A stretch of 64,000 nucleotides of DNA from Actinomycetota bacterium (GTDB lineage: Bacteria > Actinomycetota > Acidimicrobiia > IMCC26256 > PALSA-555): the NCBI GenBank assembly GCA_016870355.1, contig VGBR01000004.1:124001-188000 (forward strand), read 5' to 3'. Each line of letters begins with the position of its first letter. Position 1 is the stretch's first letter. Positions 52,279 through 60,726 of this stretch are shown here, in pieces. The notes below the pieces were generated by a model. That model ran no database searches. It saw only the letters and a program-made list of their open reading frames with translations, and was not told the origin of the DNA. The translations under genes were made by a program, and so were the position numbers.

Positions 52279-53268
52279 TCACCGATCATCGATCAGGGCC
52301 TCTTGCCGGTTGCCGAAGATCCCCTGCGGTCGGTAGATCATCAGCAGCATCAGGGTGAGCCCGACGAACGCAAGCCGCAGCGGTCCGGCGTCGGTCGAGG
52401 TGAGCACATCACCGAACACGCCTTCGTGGATCGCTTGACGCAGCAGTGAGTCGAGAGACTGGTACACGAACCAGAACAGCATGGCGCCGAGGACGGGTCC
52501 GATGACCGACCCCACTCCACCGATGATCAACACCGTGTACATGAGGAACGTGAACGGTGACAGCCAGAAGTCGTCGTTCGTGAACTGGAAGTTGACCGCG
52601 ATCACCATGCCGCCGAGGGCCCCGATGACACCGCCGACCGCGAGGCTCTGGATCTTGATGACATAGGCGTTCTTGCCGAGGCTGCGCGCCGCGTCTTCGT
52701 CTTCGCGGATCGAGCGGAGCACCCTGCCATACGGACTGCGCTTGAGGAGCCACACGAGCACCGACGCGAGGATCACGAGGGTCCAGGCGACCGTCATCAC
52801 CCACAGCGTGTTGTGGTCGAACGACACCTTCCCAGCCCCGTACCGACCGGGTGAGAACGGATTGAGGTCATAGAAGCTGCCCGCCCAGCCTCGAATGCCG
52901 AACGGGCCGCCTGTGAAGCCCTCGAGGTGGCGTGACCCTGCGAGTACACGCAGGATCTCGGCCGACGCGATCGTCACGATCGCGAGGTAGTCGGCGCGCA
53001 GCCGCAGCGTCGGGATCCCGAGGACCGCCGCGAGCCCGATCGCGGCCAGGATGCCGACGAGGAAGCCCGCCCACAGCGGTGCTCCGGTCTCCTTCACCGT
53101 GATCGCCGTGCCGTACGCGCCGACGAGCAGGAAGCCGACCTGCCCGAAGTTCAACAGCCCGGTCAGGCCGTACTGCACGTTGAGACCGATTGCGGCCAAC
53201 GCGTACGCCGCGGCGTTGACGCCGAGCGCCTCGCGGACACCGTCGGAGAAGATCTTCCCGAAGTCCAT
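52279..53268 (-). CDS. livM: Branched-chain-type ABC permease, LivM-type
   Basis: 329 residues from ATG 53268. About eight to ten hydrophobic segments, with GLLNFGQVGFLLVGAYG (the LivM/LivH hallmark) near residues 36-52, SIREDEDAARSLGKN (the cytoplasmic EAA-like coupling loop contacting the ATPase), and GGVGSVIGPVLGAMLFW near the end. Integral membrane subunit of the importer. It is 25 bases downstream of the livH-like gene. Confidence 0.9.
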   Translation of the reverse strand: MDFGKIFSDGVREALGVNAAAYALAAIGLNVQYGLTGLLNFGQVGFLLVGAYGTAITVKETGAPLWAGFLVGILAAIGLAAVLGIPTLRLRADYLAIVTIASAEILRVLAGSRHLEGFTGGPFGIRGWAGSFYDLNPFSPGRYGAGKVSFDHNTLWVMTVAWTLVILASVLVWLLKRSPYGRVLRSIREDEDAARSLGKNAYVIKIQSLAVGGVIGALGGMVIAVNFQFTNDDFWLSPFTFLMYTVLIIGGVGSVIGPVLGAMLFWFVYQSLDSLLRQAIHEGVFGDVLTSTDAGPLRLAFVGLTLMLLMIYRPQGIFGNRQEALIDDR

Positions 53269-53293
53269 CGTCAGTCGTGCTCCGACGCGCGCA

Positions 53294-54625
53294 TCATCCG
53301 ACCCGCTCCCGAACGCCCAGGATCCCTTGCGGACGCACCAGCAGCACGATGATCAGCGCGCCCAGGTACATCGCCTTCTTGAAGTCGACCGGCACCCAGT
53401 ACGTGCTCGCTTCGAACGCGACGCCGAGGACCATCCCACCGACCATGGCGCCGAACGGGGATCCGAGCCCACCGACGATCATCGCCGCGAAGATGAGGAG
53501 CAAGAAGTTCTCGCCCATGTCCCAGTCGACGGACTGCGTCACGCCGAGCAGCACACCGGCGAGGGCGGCCAGCGCGCCACAGCTGATCCAGGCGGCCATG
53601 ATCACCCGCTGCACGTCGATGCCGCTCGACTCCGAGAGCTCGGCGTTGTCGGTGACCGCGCGCAGCGCGGTCCCGAGACGGGTTCTGAGGAGGAGCAGCG
53701 CCACCGTCACCAGCACCACGACGCAGATGACGATCGCGATGGCGTTCTTGGGGAGGATGTCGATCGGCCCGATGTGCCAGGGGTCTTGCGTCGCGTACTG
53801 CTCGTAGGGACGTGGGCTCGATCCGAAGATCACCTGGATGAAGTTGCGCAGGAACAGTGCGAGCCCGATCGAGACGACGAGCAAGCTGATGTTGCCGACC
53901 CGCCGCCCCCGCAGCGGACGCCACACACCCCGCTCCAGCGCGGCGCCGAATCCGGCGCCGAGGATGACAGCCAGGATCCCGGCCACGACCAGCGTGATGC
54001 CGAGCCCTCCGTCGCTCGCACTCAGGTACCACGCAACGACACCACCGAAGGTGAGCAGCTCACCATGCGCGAAGTTGATGAGTCCCGTCGTTCCGAACAC
54101 CAGCGACAGCCCGACTGCGGCGACGGCGACGATGAGCCCGACCCGCAGCCCACTGGCTGCGAGGTTGAGGACGCGCTCGAACCCGGTCTTGCCGGTGTCG
54201 AGTCGCTCGCCGAACCCGAAGATCACGAACTTCGGCCGACCTGCGAACACCTGGACGTTCGGCAGCTCCTCTTGGGCCGCGTCGGTCAGCCCGAGACCCT
54301 TCGGGAACGTCGTCGGATCGACTCGGACCGAGTACTTCCCGGGGCCGGGCACGGGGATGATCGCGAGACCGTCGGCGTCCGACTCGGCTTGGCCGATCTC
54401 GTCGCCGCCCTGCTCGACGACGACGGTGACCCCCTCGACCGGCTTGTCTTGCTTGCCCCGCTGGTCGATGAGGCGGGCGTTGATCGTCTCCTCGCTCGCG
54501 GGCTCGTCACCGGCCGGCTCCTCGGTGCCCGCCGACGCGGGCGCGGCGATCGAGAGGAGGGCGAGCGCGAGCGCCGCGCCGCTCAGGACGCGGGCGCGCC
54601 GCGATCGTGCCGATCGGCAGGTCAC
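53294..54625 (-). CDS. livH: Branched-chain-type ABC permease, LivH-type, with N-terminal extracytoplasmic domain
   Basis: 443 residues from GTG 54625 (TTG 54634 is an alternative), against about 290-310 for ordinary LivH. Residues 1-36 form a signal-peptide-like segment (ARVLSGAALALALLSIAAPASAG). Residues about 50-150 look like a carboxypeptidase-regulatory/Ig-like beta-sandwich (VEGVTVVVEQGGDEIGQ, ADGLAIIPVPGPGKYSVRVD). The permease follows from about 165 (GLRVGLIVAVAAVGLSLVFG, GLINFAHGELLTFGG, VTDNAELSESSGIDV coupling loop, GGLGSPFGAMVGG). So an extra extracytoplasmic domain is fused in front of the transporter; it might contact the binding protein or the cell envelope. First gene of the liv run. 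Confidence 0.85.
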   Translation of the reverse strand: MTCRSARSRRARVLSGAALALALLSIAAPASAGTEEPAGDEPASEETINARLIDQRGKQDKPVEGVTVVVEQGGDEIGQAESDADGLAIIPVPGPGKYSVRVDPTTFPKGLGLTDAAQEELPNVQVFAGRPKFVIFGFGERLDTGKTGFERVLNLAASGLRVGLIVAVAAVGLSLVFGTTGLINFAHGELLTFGGVVAWYLSASDGGLGITLVVAGILAVILGAGFGAALERGVWRPLRGRRVGNISLLVVSIGLALFLRNFIQVIFGSSPRPYEQYATQDPWHIGPIDILPKNAIAIVICVVVLVTVALLLLRTRLGTALRAVTDNAELSESSGIDVQRVIMAAWISCGALAALAGVLLGVTQSVDWDMGENFLLLIFAAMIVGGLGSPFGAMVGGMVLGVAFEASTYWVPVDFKKAMYLGALIIVLLVRPQGILGVRERVG

Positions 54626-54667
54626 CCCCCCCAAGGCCGTCCCCCGTCGTCCATGGACCGGCGCAAA

Positions 54668-56275
54668 CTAGCCAGCAACCGGGCCCAGTGACGCCGCGGC
54701 CCGGGCCCTGAGCTCGTACTTGAGCACCTTGCCGCTGGCGTTCAGCGGGAGCGCCTCCACCACCTCGACGAAGCGCGGGACCTTGTAGTTCGCCATGTGC
54801 TCGCGAGCCCAGGCGCTCAGCTCCTCGGGATCGACGGTGACGCCGGGACGCGGGACCACGAACGCGAAGCCGACCTCCCCCATGCGGTCGTCGGGAACGC
54901 CCACCACGGCGACCTGCGCGATGGCGTCGTTCACCATGAGGAGGTTCTCGATCTCGGCCGGGTACGCGTTGAAGCCTCCGACGATGAACATGTCCTTCTT
55001 GCGGTCCGTGATGCGCACGTAGCCGCGGTCGTCCATCACGGCGATGTCACCGGTGTGCAGCCAGCCGTCGGCGTCGATCGCAGCCGCGGTCGCCTCGGGA
55101 TCCTCGAAATACCCCTGCATCACGTGGTAGCCGCGAGTCACGACCTCGCCCGGCTGCATGCGCGGGACTTCGTTGCCGTCGTCGTCGACGACGCGCACCT
55201 CGGTGTCGGAAATCGCGCGGCCCGACCAGTTGGCGATGGTCTCGGGATCGTCGTCGTGACGGCACATCGCCGTCGTGCCTGTCGACTCGGTCAGCCCGTA
55301 GCCGGTGATGATCGTCTCGAACGTCATCTCGTCTCGCAATCGCTCGACGAGCTTGACGGGCACCGCGGCGGCGCCGGTGACGGTGAGCCGCAACGACGAG
55401 AGGTCGTACGTTTCGCGGTCGGGGAAGTCGAGGATGCCCTGGAGCAACGTGGGCGGGCCGGGGAGCACGGTGATGTGCTCCTTTTCGACCATCTCGAGCA
55501 CCTTCGGCACGTCGAACACCTGGAACGGGACGATCGTGGCGCCACGCATGATGCACGACATCCAGCCCGCCTTGTACCCGAACGTGTGGAAGAACGGGTT
55601 CATGATCAGGTAGCGGTCGCCTTCACGCAGGCCGATCACATCGGTCCAGGCTTCGTAGACGCGCAACGACTGCCCGTGGGTGACCATCGCACCCTTGGGG
55701 CGCCCGGTCGTTCCCGACGTGAAGATGATGTCGGAGAGGTCGTCACTGCCGACCGAGTCGATCCGCGACTGGGCCGCGTCTTCCGTCACGGAGTCGCCGG
55801 CAGCGAGGTAGTCGAGTGCCGCGGTCGTGCTGTCGGGCACGTCGCCGCGCAGCACGACGATCTGTTCGAGGTCCGGGAGCTCGTCGCCGGCCTCGCGCAG
55901 CATCGCGACGTAGTCGGTGTCGAGGAAGTCGGTGACGGTGAAGAGCATGCGCGCCCGCGACTTGCCAAGCACGTAGGCGGCCTCGCTCCCTTTGAAGCGG
56001 GTGTTGATGGGAACGAGCACGCCGCCCGCGCCGAGGATCCCCAACGCAGCCCCGATCCACTGGTGGATGTTGGGCGCCCAGACCGCGGCTCGGTCCCCGG
56101 GCTGGAGCCCCGCGGCCATCGCGGCGCGCGTCGACCGCACCATGAACCCACCGAGCTCGGCGAAGGACATGCGCACCGCGCCGTCCTCATCAACGAGTGC
56201 TTCCTGGTCACCGAAGCCGGCGGCGCGGGCCTGCACGAGGCCGGGGATGCTCGTCCAGCGCTCGTCAGCCCTCAC
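54668..56275 (-). CDS. Acyl-CoA synthetase, FadD3-like
   Basis: 535 residues from GTG 56275. ANL-superfamily ligase: phosphate loop FTSGTTGRPKGAM, ITGYGLTESTGTTAMC, WLHTGDIAVMDDRGYVRITDRKKDM hinge, and the catalytic Lys in LPLNASGKVLK. The stretches NPFFHTFGYKAGW and ITVLPGPPTLLQGILD resemble FadD3, which activates the C/D-ring propanoate of steroids (HIP), but other steroid FadD proteins share them, so no symbol is given. It activates a carboxylic acid to the CoA thioester with ATP. Divergent from the esterase, with the 17-base palindrome at 56297 between their promoters. Confidence 0.85.
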   Translation of the reverse strand: MRADERWTSIPGLVQARAAGFGDQEALVDEDGAVRMSFAELGGFMVRSTRAAMAAGLQPGDRAAVWAPNIHQWIGAALGILGAGGVLVPINTRFKGSEAAYVLGKSRARMLFTVTDFLDTDYVAMLREAGDELPDLEQIVVLRGDVPDSTTAALDYLAAGDSVTEDAAQSRIDSVGSDDLSDIIFTSGTTGRPKGAMVTHGQSLRVYEAWTDVIGLREGDRYLIMNPFFHTFGYKAGWMSCIMRGATIVPFQVFDVPKVLEMVEKEHITVLPGPPTLLQGILDFPDRETYDLSSLRLTVTGAAAVPVKLVERLRDEMTFETIITGYGLTESTGTTAMCRHDDDPETIANWSGRAISDTEVRVVDDDGNEVPRMQPGEVVTRGYHVMQGYFEDPEATAAAIDADGWLHTGDIAVMDDRGYVRITDRKKDMFIVGGFNAYPAEIENLLMVNDAIAQVAVVGVPDDRMGEVGFAFVVPRPGVTVDPEELSAWAREHMANYKVPRFVEVVEALPLNASGKVLKYELRARAAASLGPVAG

Positions 56276-56281
56276 GGGGTC

Positions 56282-56287
56282 ACGCTA
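56282..56287 (-). promoter_or_regulatory. Candidate -10 box (TAGCGT) of the FadD3-like gene
   Basis: On the minus strand TAGCGT ends six bases before GTG 56275, which fits a leaderless transcript. There is no ribosome-binding-like sequence before the GTG. Confidence 0.45.
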
Positions 56288-56296
56288 CCCGGGGCA

Positions 56297-56313
56297 CCTG
56301 ACGCATCGTCAGG
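56297..56313. promoter_or_regulatory. Second-type operator CCTGACGCATCGTCAGG
   Basis: Perfect 7-3-7 inverted repeat located midway between two divergent leaderless-type promoters (-10 boxes 56282-56287 and 56322-56327), ideal for controlling both. Confidence 0.65.
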
Positions 56314-56321
56314 GACGGCGT

Positions 56322-56327
56322 TACCCT
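56322..56327 (+). promoter_or_regulatory. Candidate -10 box (TACCCT) of the esterase gene
   Basis: TACCCT ends six bases before ATG 56334. Same spacing as the divergent box at 56282-56287. Confidence 0.45.
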
Positions 56328-56333
56328 GCGCGC

Positions 56334-57284
56334 ATGCCGCTTGACCCTGCCGCTGCCCCGATCATCGAGCTGATGGAAGCAAGCTTCCCGCGGCTTCCCG
56401 AAGCCGGAGAAGACGCGGCCGCGCTGCGCGCCCGGCTCGAGGCGCTCCCGAAGGTGCCGATCACTGAGGAGATCGCGGCGTGCGAGGACCGCGCCATCCC
56501 CGGCCCGACGGGCGACCTACCGGTGCGCATCTATCGCCCGATGACACACCCGCACGATCCGCTGCCCGGCACCGTCTACTTCCACGGCGGCGGGTGGGTG
56601 ATCTGCGGGCTCGACTCTCACGACGGCGCGTGCCGCCGCCTGGCGAACGCCGTCAACGCCGTCGTGGTGTCGGTCGACTACCGGTTGGCGCCCGAGCACC
56701 CGTACCCGGCTGCTGTCGACGACGGCTATGCCGCGCTCGAGTGGGTGACGTCCCATGCGAACGAGCTGGGCATCGACCCCAGTCGCATCGCGGTGGCGGG
56801 CGACAGCGCGGGCGGAAACATCGCGGCCGTCGTCGCGCAGATGGCCCGAGACCGCAGCGGCCCGTCGCTCGCGTACCAGCTGTTGGTGTACCCGGTCATC
56901 GACTCGACCTCGACGCGCAACGAGCGCCCGTCACGCACCGAGAATGCCGAGGGCTACTTCCTCGTGTTGAAGCAGATGGAGTGGTATCGCGAGATGTACG
57001 TGCGCGACGACACCACCGGGGCCGAGCCGTACTGCTCCCCGCACGTCGCGGAGTCGCTCGCGGGGCTCCCGCCAGCGTGCATCGTCACCGCCGAGATGGA
57101 TCTGCTCCGTGACGAGGGCGAGCACTACGCATCCGTGCTGGAAGCAGCGGGTGTGCCGGTCACGATGTACCGAGCGCCGGGGATGTTCCACGGGTTCTTC
57201 AACATGCACCTCGTGCTCGACGGCGCCAAGGACGCCCAGAAGGTCGCGTTCGAAGCGATGCGCGCTGGTCTGGAGACTGCATGA
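56334..57284 (+). CDS. Alpha/beta hydrolase, hormone-sensitive-lipase family
   Basis: 316 residues from ATG 56334. The oxyanion motif HGGGW is at 84-88, the nucleophile Ser158 is in GDSAGGN, Asp256 is in TAEMDLLRD and His286 in PGMFHGF, so the triad of the HSL-type (family IV) esterases is complete. Soluble esterase for small to medium acyl esters; in this setting a steroid ester or lactone is possible. It overlaps the LLM gene (ATGA) and probably starts a transcript that includes it. The longer open frame upstream crosses the FadD promoter and is not used. Confidence 0.87.
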   Translation: MPLDPAAAPIIELMEASFPRLPEAGEDAAALRARLEALPKVPITEEIAACEDRAIPGPTGDLPVRIYRPMTHPHDPLPGTVYFHGGGWVICGLDSHDGACRRLANAVNAVVVSVDYRLAPEHPYPAAVDDGYAALEWVTSHANELGIDPSRIAVAGDSAGGNIAAVVAQMARDRSGPSLAYQLLVYPVIDSTSTRNERPSRTENAEGYFLVLKQMEWYREMYVRDDTTGAEPYCSPHVAESLAGLPPACIVTAEMDLLRDEGEHYASVLEAAGVPVTMYRAPGMFHGFFNMHLVLDGAKDAQKVAFEAMRAGLETA

Positions 57285-58228
57285 CAACGATCGTCCCGGA
57301 CGGCCAGCTCGTCTACGGGATGCAGCTCCAGGTCCAGGCCAAGTCCAAGACGTTCGTCGAGGACTGGGAGGCCGACGCGGGCGCGGCCGAGCTCGCCGCC
57401 ATCGTCAGGAAGGCCGACGAGACCGGCTTCTTCTACGTGGCGGTGTGTGACCACCTGGCCGTGACGAAGCCGCTCGACGCGCACATGCAGACCACATGGT
57501 ACGAGACGATCGCGACGCTCGGCTGGATCGCCGCACTCACCCGCAACGTGCGGGTGATGTCACACGTCTACATCCTCAGCTACCGCCATCCGCTCCAGAC
57601 GGCGAAGGCGTTCATGACGCTCGACGAGCTGTCGGGTGGTCGCGCCATCCTCGGCGTCGGTGCGGGTCACCTCCAGGGCGAGTTCGAGCTGCTCGGGCTC
57701 GACTTCAAGGACCGCGGCAAGGTCACCGACGCTGCGATCGATGTCGTGCGCGCCGCGTTCACCGATGAGTACCCCGACGTCGAGACGCGGTACTGGGGTC
57801 ATCTGCACGACGGAGGCATGGCACCGCGGCCGCGGCAACGCCCGCTGCCGATCTGGGTCGGAGGCTCGGCCAAGCCGTCGCTCCGCCGGGCCGCGGAGCG
57901 CGGCGACGGCTGGCTGCCACAGGGCACACCGCGAGCCGACATGCCCGGGCAGATCGCATTCCTCCTGGAGCACCGCAAGCAGACCCGCGGCGACGACCCG
58001 ATCGACCTCGGCACGATCACCGAGTTCCTGTACATCGGCGAGCCCGGTTGGGATGTCGGTGACACGACGCTCTCGGGCTCACCGGACCACCTCGTCGAGC
58101 GGCTCAACGAGTTCGGCGCGATGGGCGTCAGCCACCTGCAGATCCGCTTCCGGAACCGCTCGCTCCAGGAGCTTCTGGACCAGATGGACGCCTTCCACCG
58201 GGACGTCGCTCCGCACTTGCATCGCTAG
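57281..58228 (+). CDS. LLM-class flavin/F420-dependent oxidoreductase
   Basis: 315 residues; ATG 57281 overlaps the esterase stop. LLM barrel of the shorter, F420-dependent-like type: GFFYVAVCDHLAV, NVRVMSHVYILSYRHPLQTAKA, LSGGRAILGVGAGHLQGEFELLG, and LPIWVGGSAKPSLRRAAERGDGW. In mycobacterial steroid regions a comparable protein (Rv3520c) is thought to be F420-dependent; the reaction is not known. It differs clearly from the two LLM proteins at 7994 and 31940. Confidence 0.86.
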   Translation: MTTIVPDGQLVYGMQLQVQAKSKTFVEDWEADAGAAELAAIVRKADETGFFYVAVCDHLAVTKPLDAHMQTTWYETIATLGWIAALTRNVRVMSHVYILSYRHPLQTAKAFMTLDELSGGRAILGVGAGHLQGEFELLGLDFKDRGKVTDAAIDVVRAAFTDEYPDVETRYWGHLHDGGMAPRPRQRPLPIWVGGSAKPSLRRAAERGDGWLPQGTPRADMPGQIAFLLEHRKQTRGDDPIDLGTITEFLYIGEPGWDVGDTTLSGSPDHLVERLNEFGAMGVSHLQIRFRNRSLQELLDQMDAFHRDVAPHLHR

Positions 58229-58260
58229 CCGTCCCCCACCACGATTCTGGAAACACGGGG

Positions 58261-58317
58261 AACGAACGCCCGCGGGCCGGGTATCCCGGCCCGCAGTGAG
58301 TGAGCCAATGGTGATGA
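58261..58317. repeat. Intergenic repeat, module B (reverse orientation)
   Basis: GAACGCCCGCGGGCCGGGTA at 58265 and on to TCCCGGCCCGCAGTGAGTGA. Its reverse complement matches 13717-13769, including CATCACCAT, CTCxCTGCGG, CCGGGATACCCG and GCGGGCGTTCG. Confidence 0.65.
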
Positions 58318-58327
58318 GGGGGACGCG

Positions 58328-59551
58328 ATGAGCAGCAACGGCTCGGTCGTCGACGGTGACGGTCACGTCATGGAGCCCGAAGACCTCTGGACCGAGCGCA
58401 TGGACGCGAAGCGTTGGGGCGACTGGATCCCGCGCAAGGTCACCGAGGACGAGGTCTACGAGACCACCTACACCGGCGGGGTCGTACGCGGCGGGGGGCG
58501 CGAGCTCCAGGACCAGATGGCCGCCGCGGTTGGCATGACGGCCAAGGAGTTCTTCGACCTCACCCAGAGCCTGCGCGTGCCCGGCGGCTACGACCCGCAC
58601 GCGCGCATCGCCGACATGGACGCCGAAGGCATCGACGCGGCCGTGCTCTACCCGTCCCAGGCGATGTTCTTCGGACCGATCGATCCCATCCCGGCGCTGC
58701 AGGACCATGAGTTCGTCGCCGACTGCATCCGCGCCTACAACGACTGGATCGCCGAGTACTGCTCGGCCTACCCGACCCGGTTGTTCGGGATGGCCGGCGT
58801 CCCGTTACAAGACGTCGACCGCGCGATCGCGGAGGCGCAGCGCGCCGTCGGCGAGCTCGGGCTGCGCGGCATCTTCATTCGCCCGTCGGCGTACATCATC
58901 GATGAGCTGGGCACCGAGCTTCCGCTCAACCACTCCGTCTACGACCCGTTCTGGGCCACGTGCCAGGAGCTCGGCGTGCCGGTGGGCTTCCATCCCGGCG
59001 TGCACGTCGACACCCCTGGCGCATGCCGCAAGTTCGGGCTCGTCATGGAGAGCGAGAACATGATGGTCACGAACATGGCGATGACCGAGATCCACGGTGG
59101 CTCGGGTCTCGGTCAAGCCGTCGGCAACGCCGCAGACATGATCGTCACGCTCGGGCGCATCACGATGGGTGGCGTCTGCGAGCGCTTCCCGAAGCTCGGC
59201 TTCATCCTGCTCGAGGCCGGCGGCGGCTGGGTGCCGACGCAGCTCGAGCGGATGGACGAACAGGTGAAGGCGTTCCCCCTCGAGAAGCGCTGGCTCAGCC
59301 TGTTGCCCAGTGAGTACTTCAAGCGGCAGTGCTGGGTGAGCTTCGAGCCCGAGGAGTGGAACCTCGCCGCGTGCGCCGAGTTCCTAGGTGCCGACCGCGT
59401 GATCTGGGCGTCGGACTACCCGCATCCCGAGTACCACCCCGGCATCGTGAAGGAGGTACAGGAGGCAGTCGAGCCGTTGGCCGAAGCTGACCGGCGCAAG
59501 GTGTTGGGCGAGAGCGCGATCGCGGCCTACGACCTCACGCTCGCCAGTTGA
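58328..59551 (+). CDS. Amidohydrolase family protein (ACMSD-like metal-dependent hydrolase)
   Basis: 407 residues from ATG 58328 with GAGGGGG upstream. Amidohydrolase-2 barrel as in ACMSD and related decarboxylases/hydrolases: DGDGHVMEPEDLW at the N-terminus supplies Asp/His ligands, VGFHPGVHVD a further His, and WASDYPHPEYHPG the late Asp. The region around residue 45-55 has EVYETTYTGG. Reaction uncertain (decarboxylase, hydratase or hydrolase of a ring-cleavage product). It overlaps the following M24 gene. Confidence 0.83.
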   Translation: MSSNGSVVDGDGHVMEPEDLWTERMDAKRWGDWIPRKVTEDEVYETTYTGGVVRGGGRELQDQMAAAVGMTAKEFFDLTQSLRVPGGYDPHARIADMDAEGIDAAVLYPSQAMFFGPIDPIPALQDHEFVADCIRAYNDWIAEYCSAYPTRLFGMAGVPLQDVDRAIAEAQRAVGELGLRGIFIRPSAYIIDELGTELPLNHSVYDPFWATCQELGVPVGFHPGVHVDTPGACRKFGLVMESENMMVTNMAMTEIHGGSGLGQAVGNAADMIVTLGRITMGGVCERFPKLGFILLEAGGGWVPTQLERMDEQVKAFPLEKRWLSLLPSEYFKRQCWVSFEPEEWNLAACAEFLGADRVIWASDYPHPEYHPGIVKEVQEAVEPLAEADRRKVLGESAIAAYDLTLAS

Positions 59552-60726
59552 GCGCCGCGCTTGGTTTCGACGCGCCACTCGACCTCGCGCGCATGCGGCG
59601 CGAGCGCCGAGCGAAGCTCGTCGAGCAGATGCACGCGCAAGGCGTCGACGCGCTCGTGCTCCTCGGGCAGGCGAACGTCACGTACGCCGCCGGTGTGCGC
59701 GTGCCGGCCGCCGACCAGGCTCGTGCCATTCATCGCCGATCGGTTGCGATCATCACCGCCGACGACGCACCGCCACACGTATGGACCTGGTTCCCGGAAG
59801 GTGCCCCCGACGAGCTGCCTTCCGACCACGTGCACCCGGGATTGTCCCTGGAGTGGGAAGAGGGTGCCCGTCAGCTGCTGGACGCGCTCCCTAGTGGGAC
59901 CGTTGCGATCGACGAGTTCACGATGCCGCTGTACGCCGTACTCGAAGGTCACCAGCTCGCCGACGCGACGATGGTCCTGTCTGCCGCGAAGGTGATGAAG
60001 ACCGCCGACGAGCTTGAGTGCATCCGCCGGGCCAGTCAGATCAACGAAGCGGCGATCGAAGCGGTGCGTCCGACAGTCACTCCCGGGACGCGCGGCACGG
60101 AAGTCACCGGCCGCTTCCTCCGCCACATCTTCGAGCTCGGCGCAACTGGCAACTCGGTCGACCCGATCTGGCAGGTCATGCCGCTCTCGGTGAAGGAGGG
60201 CCCGTACACCGCGACCGGTGACGTCGTCTTCCCCACGGTCACGAAGGACGCGCCGCTCGAAGATGGCGACCTCGTGTGGGTCGACAACGGCATCGCATAC
60301 GAGGGCTACCAATCCGACTTCGGGCACACCTGGGTCGTCGGTCGCGACCCTGACGACCGTCAGCGCTCGCAGTGCCGGCAGTGGCGCGACCTGATCAGCG
60401 TCGTGCTCGAGGCCACCAAGCCGGGTGCAAGCGCACGGGATCTGACGCGTGCCGCCGAAGAGGTGCGCCGAGATCGCCGTCCGTGGCTGCCGCACTTCTA
60501 CCTCGCCCATGGGATCGGCACCGACAGTGCGGAGATGCCGTTCCTCGGTACCGACCTCGGCAACGAGTTCGATGAGACGACCGTTCTCGCGCCGGGGATG
60601 GTGATGGTGTTGGAGCCGGTGATCTGGGAAGACGGGCACGGCGGCTTCCGCGCCGAAGAGGTGATCGCCATCACGGACGCGGGCTACGAGATCCTGTCGT
60701 CGCTGTCATGGGCGGAGTGGGAGTGA
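59548..60726 (+). CDS. M24 family metallopeptidase (Xaa-Pro aminopeptidase-like)
   Basis: 392 residues. TTG 59548 overlaps the TGA of the upstream gene (TTGA). Creatinase-like N-terminal domain (about 1-150), then the pita-bread fold with all five metal ligands in context: Asp in VWVDNGIAYEG, Asp in YQSDFGHTW, His in FYLAHGIGT, Glu in VLEPVIWEDG, Glu in RAEEVIAI. Members cleave Xaa-Pro or act on creatine-like or sulfur compounds (DMSP lyase, ectoine hydrolase). The next gene encodes a degenerate relative and overlaps this one, so a heterodimer is plausible. Confidence 0.85.
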   Translation: MSAALGFDAPLDLARMRRERRAKLVEQMHAQGVDALVLLGQANVTYAAGVRVPAADQARAIHRRSVAIITADDAPPHVWTWFPEGAPDELPSDHVHPGLSLEWEEGARQLLDALPSGTVAIDEFTMPLYAVLEGHQLADATMVLSAAKVMKTADELECIRRASQINEAAIEAVRPTVTPGTRGTEVTGRFLRHIFELGATGNSVDPIWQVMPLSVKEGPYTATGDVVFPTVTKDAPLEDGDLVWVDNGIAYEGYQSDFGHTWVVGRDPDDRQRSQCRQWRDLISVVLEATKPGASARDLTRAAEEVRRDRRPWLPHFYLAHGIGTDSAEMPFLGTDLGNEFDETTVLAPGMVMVLEPVIWEDGHGGFRAEEVIAITDAGYEILSSLSWAEWE

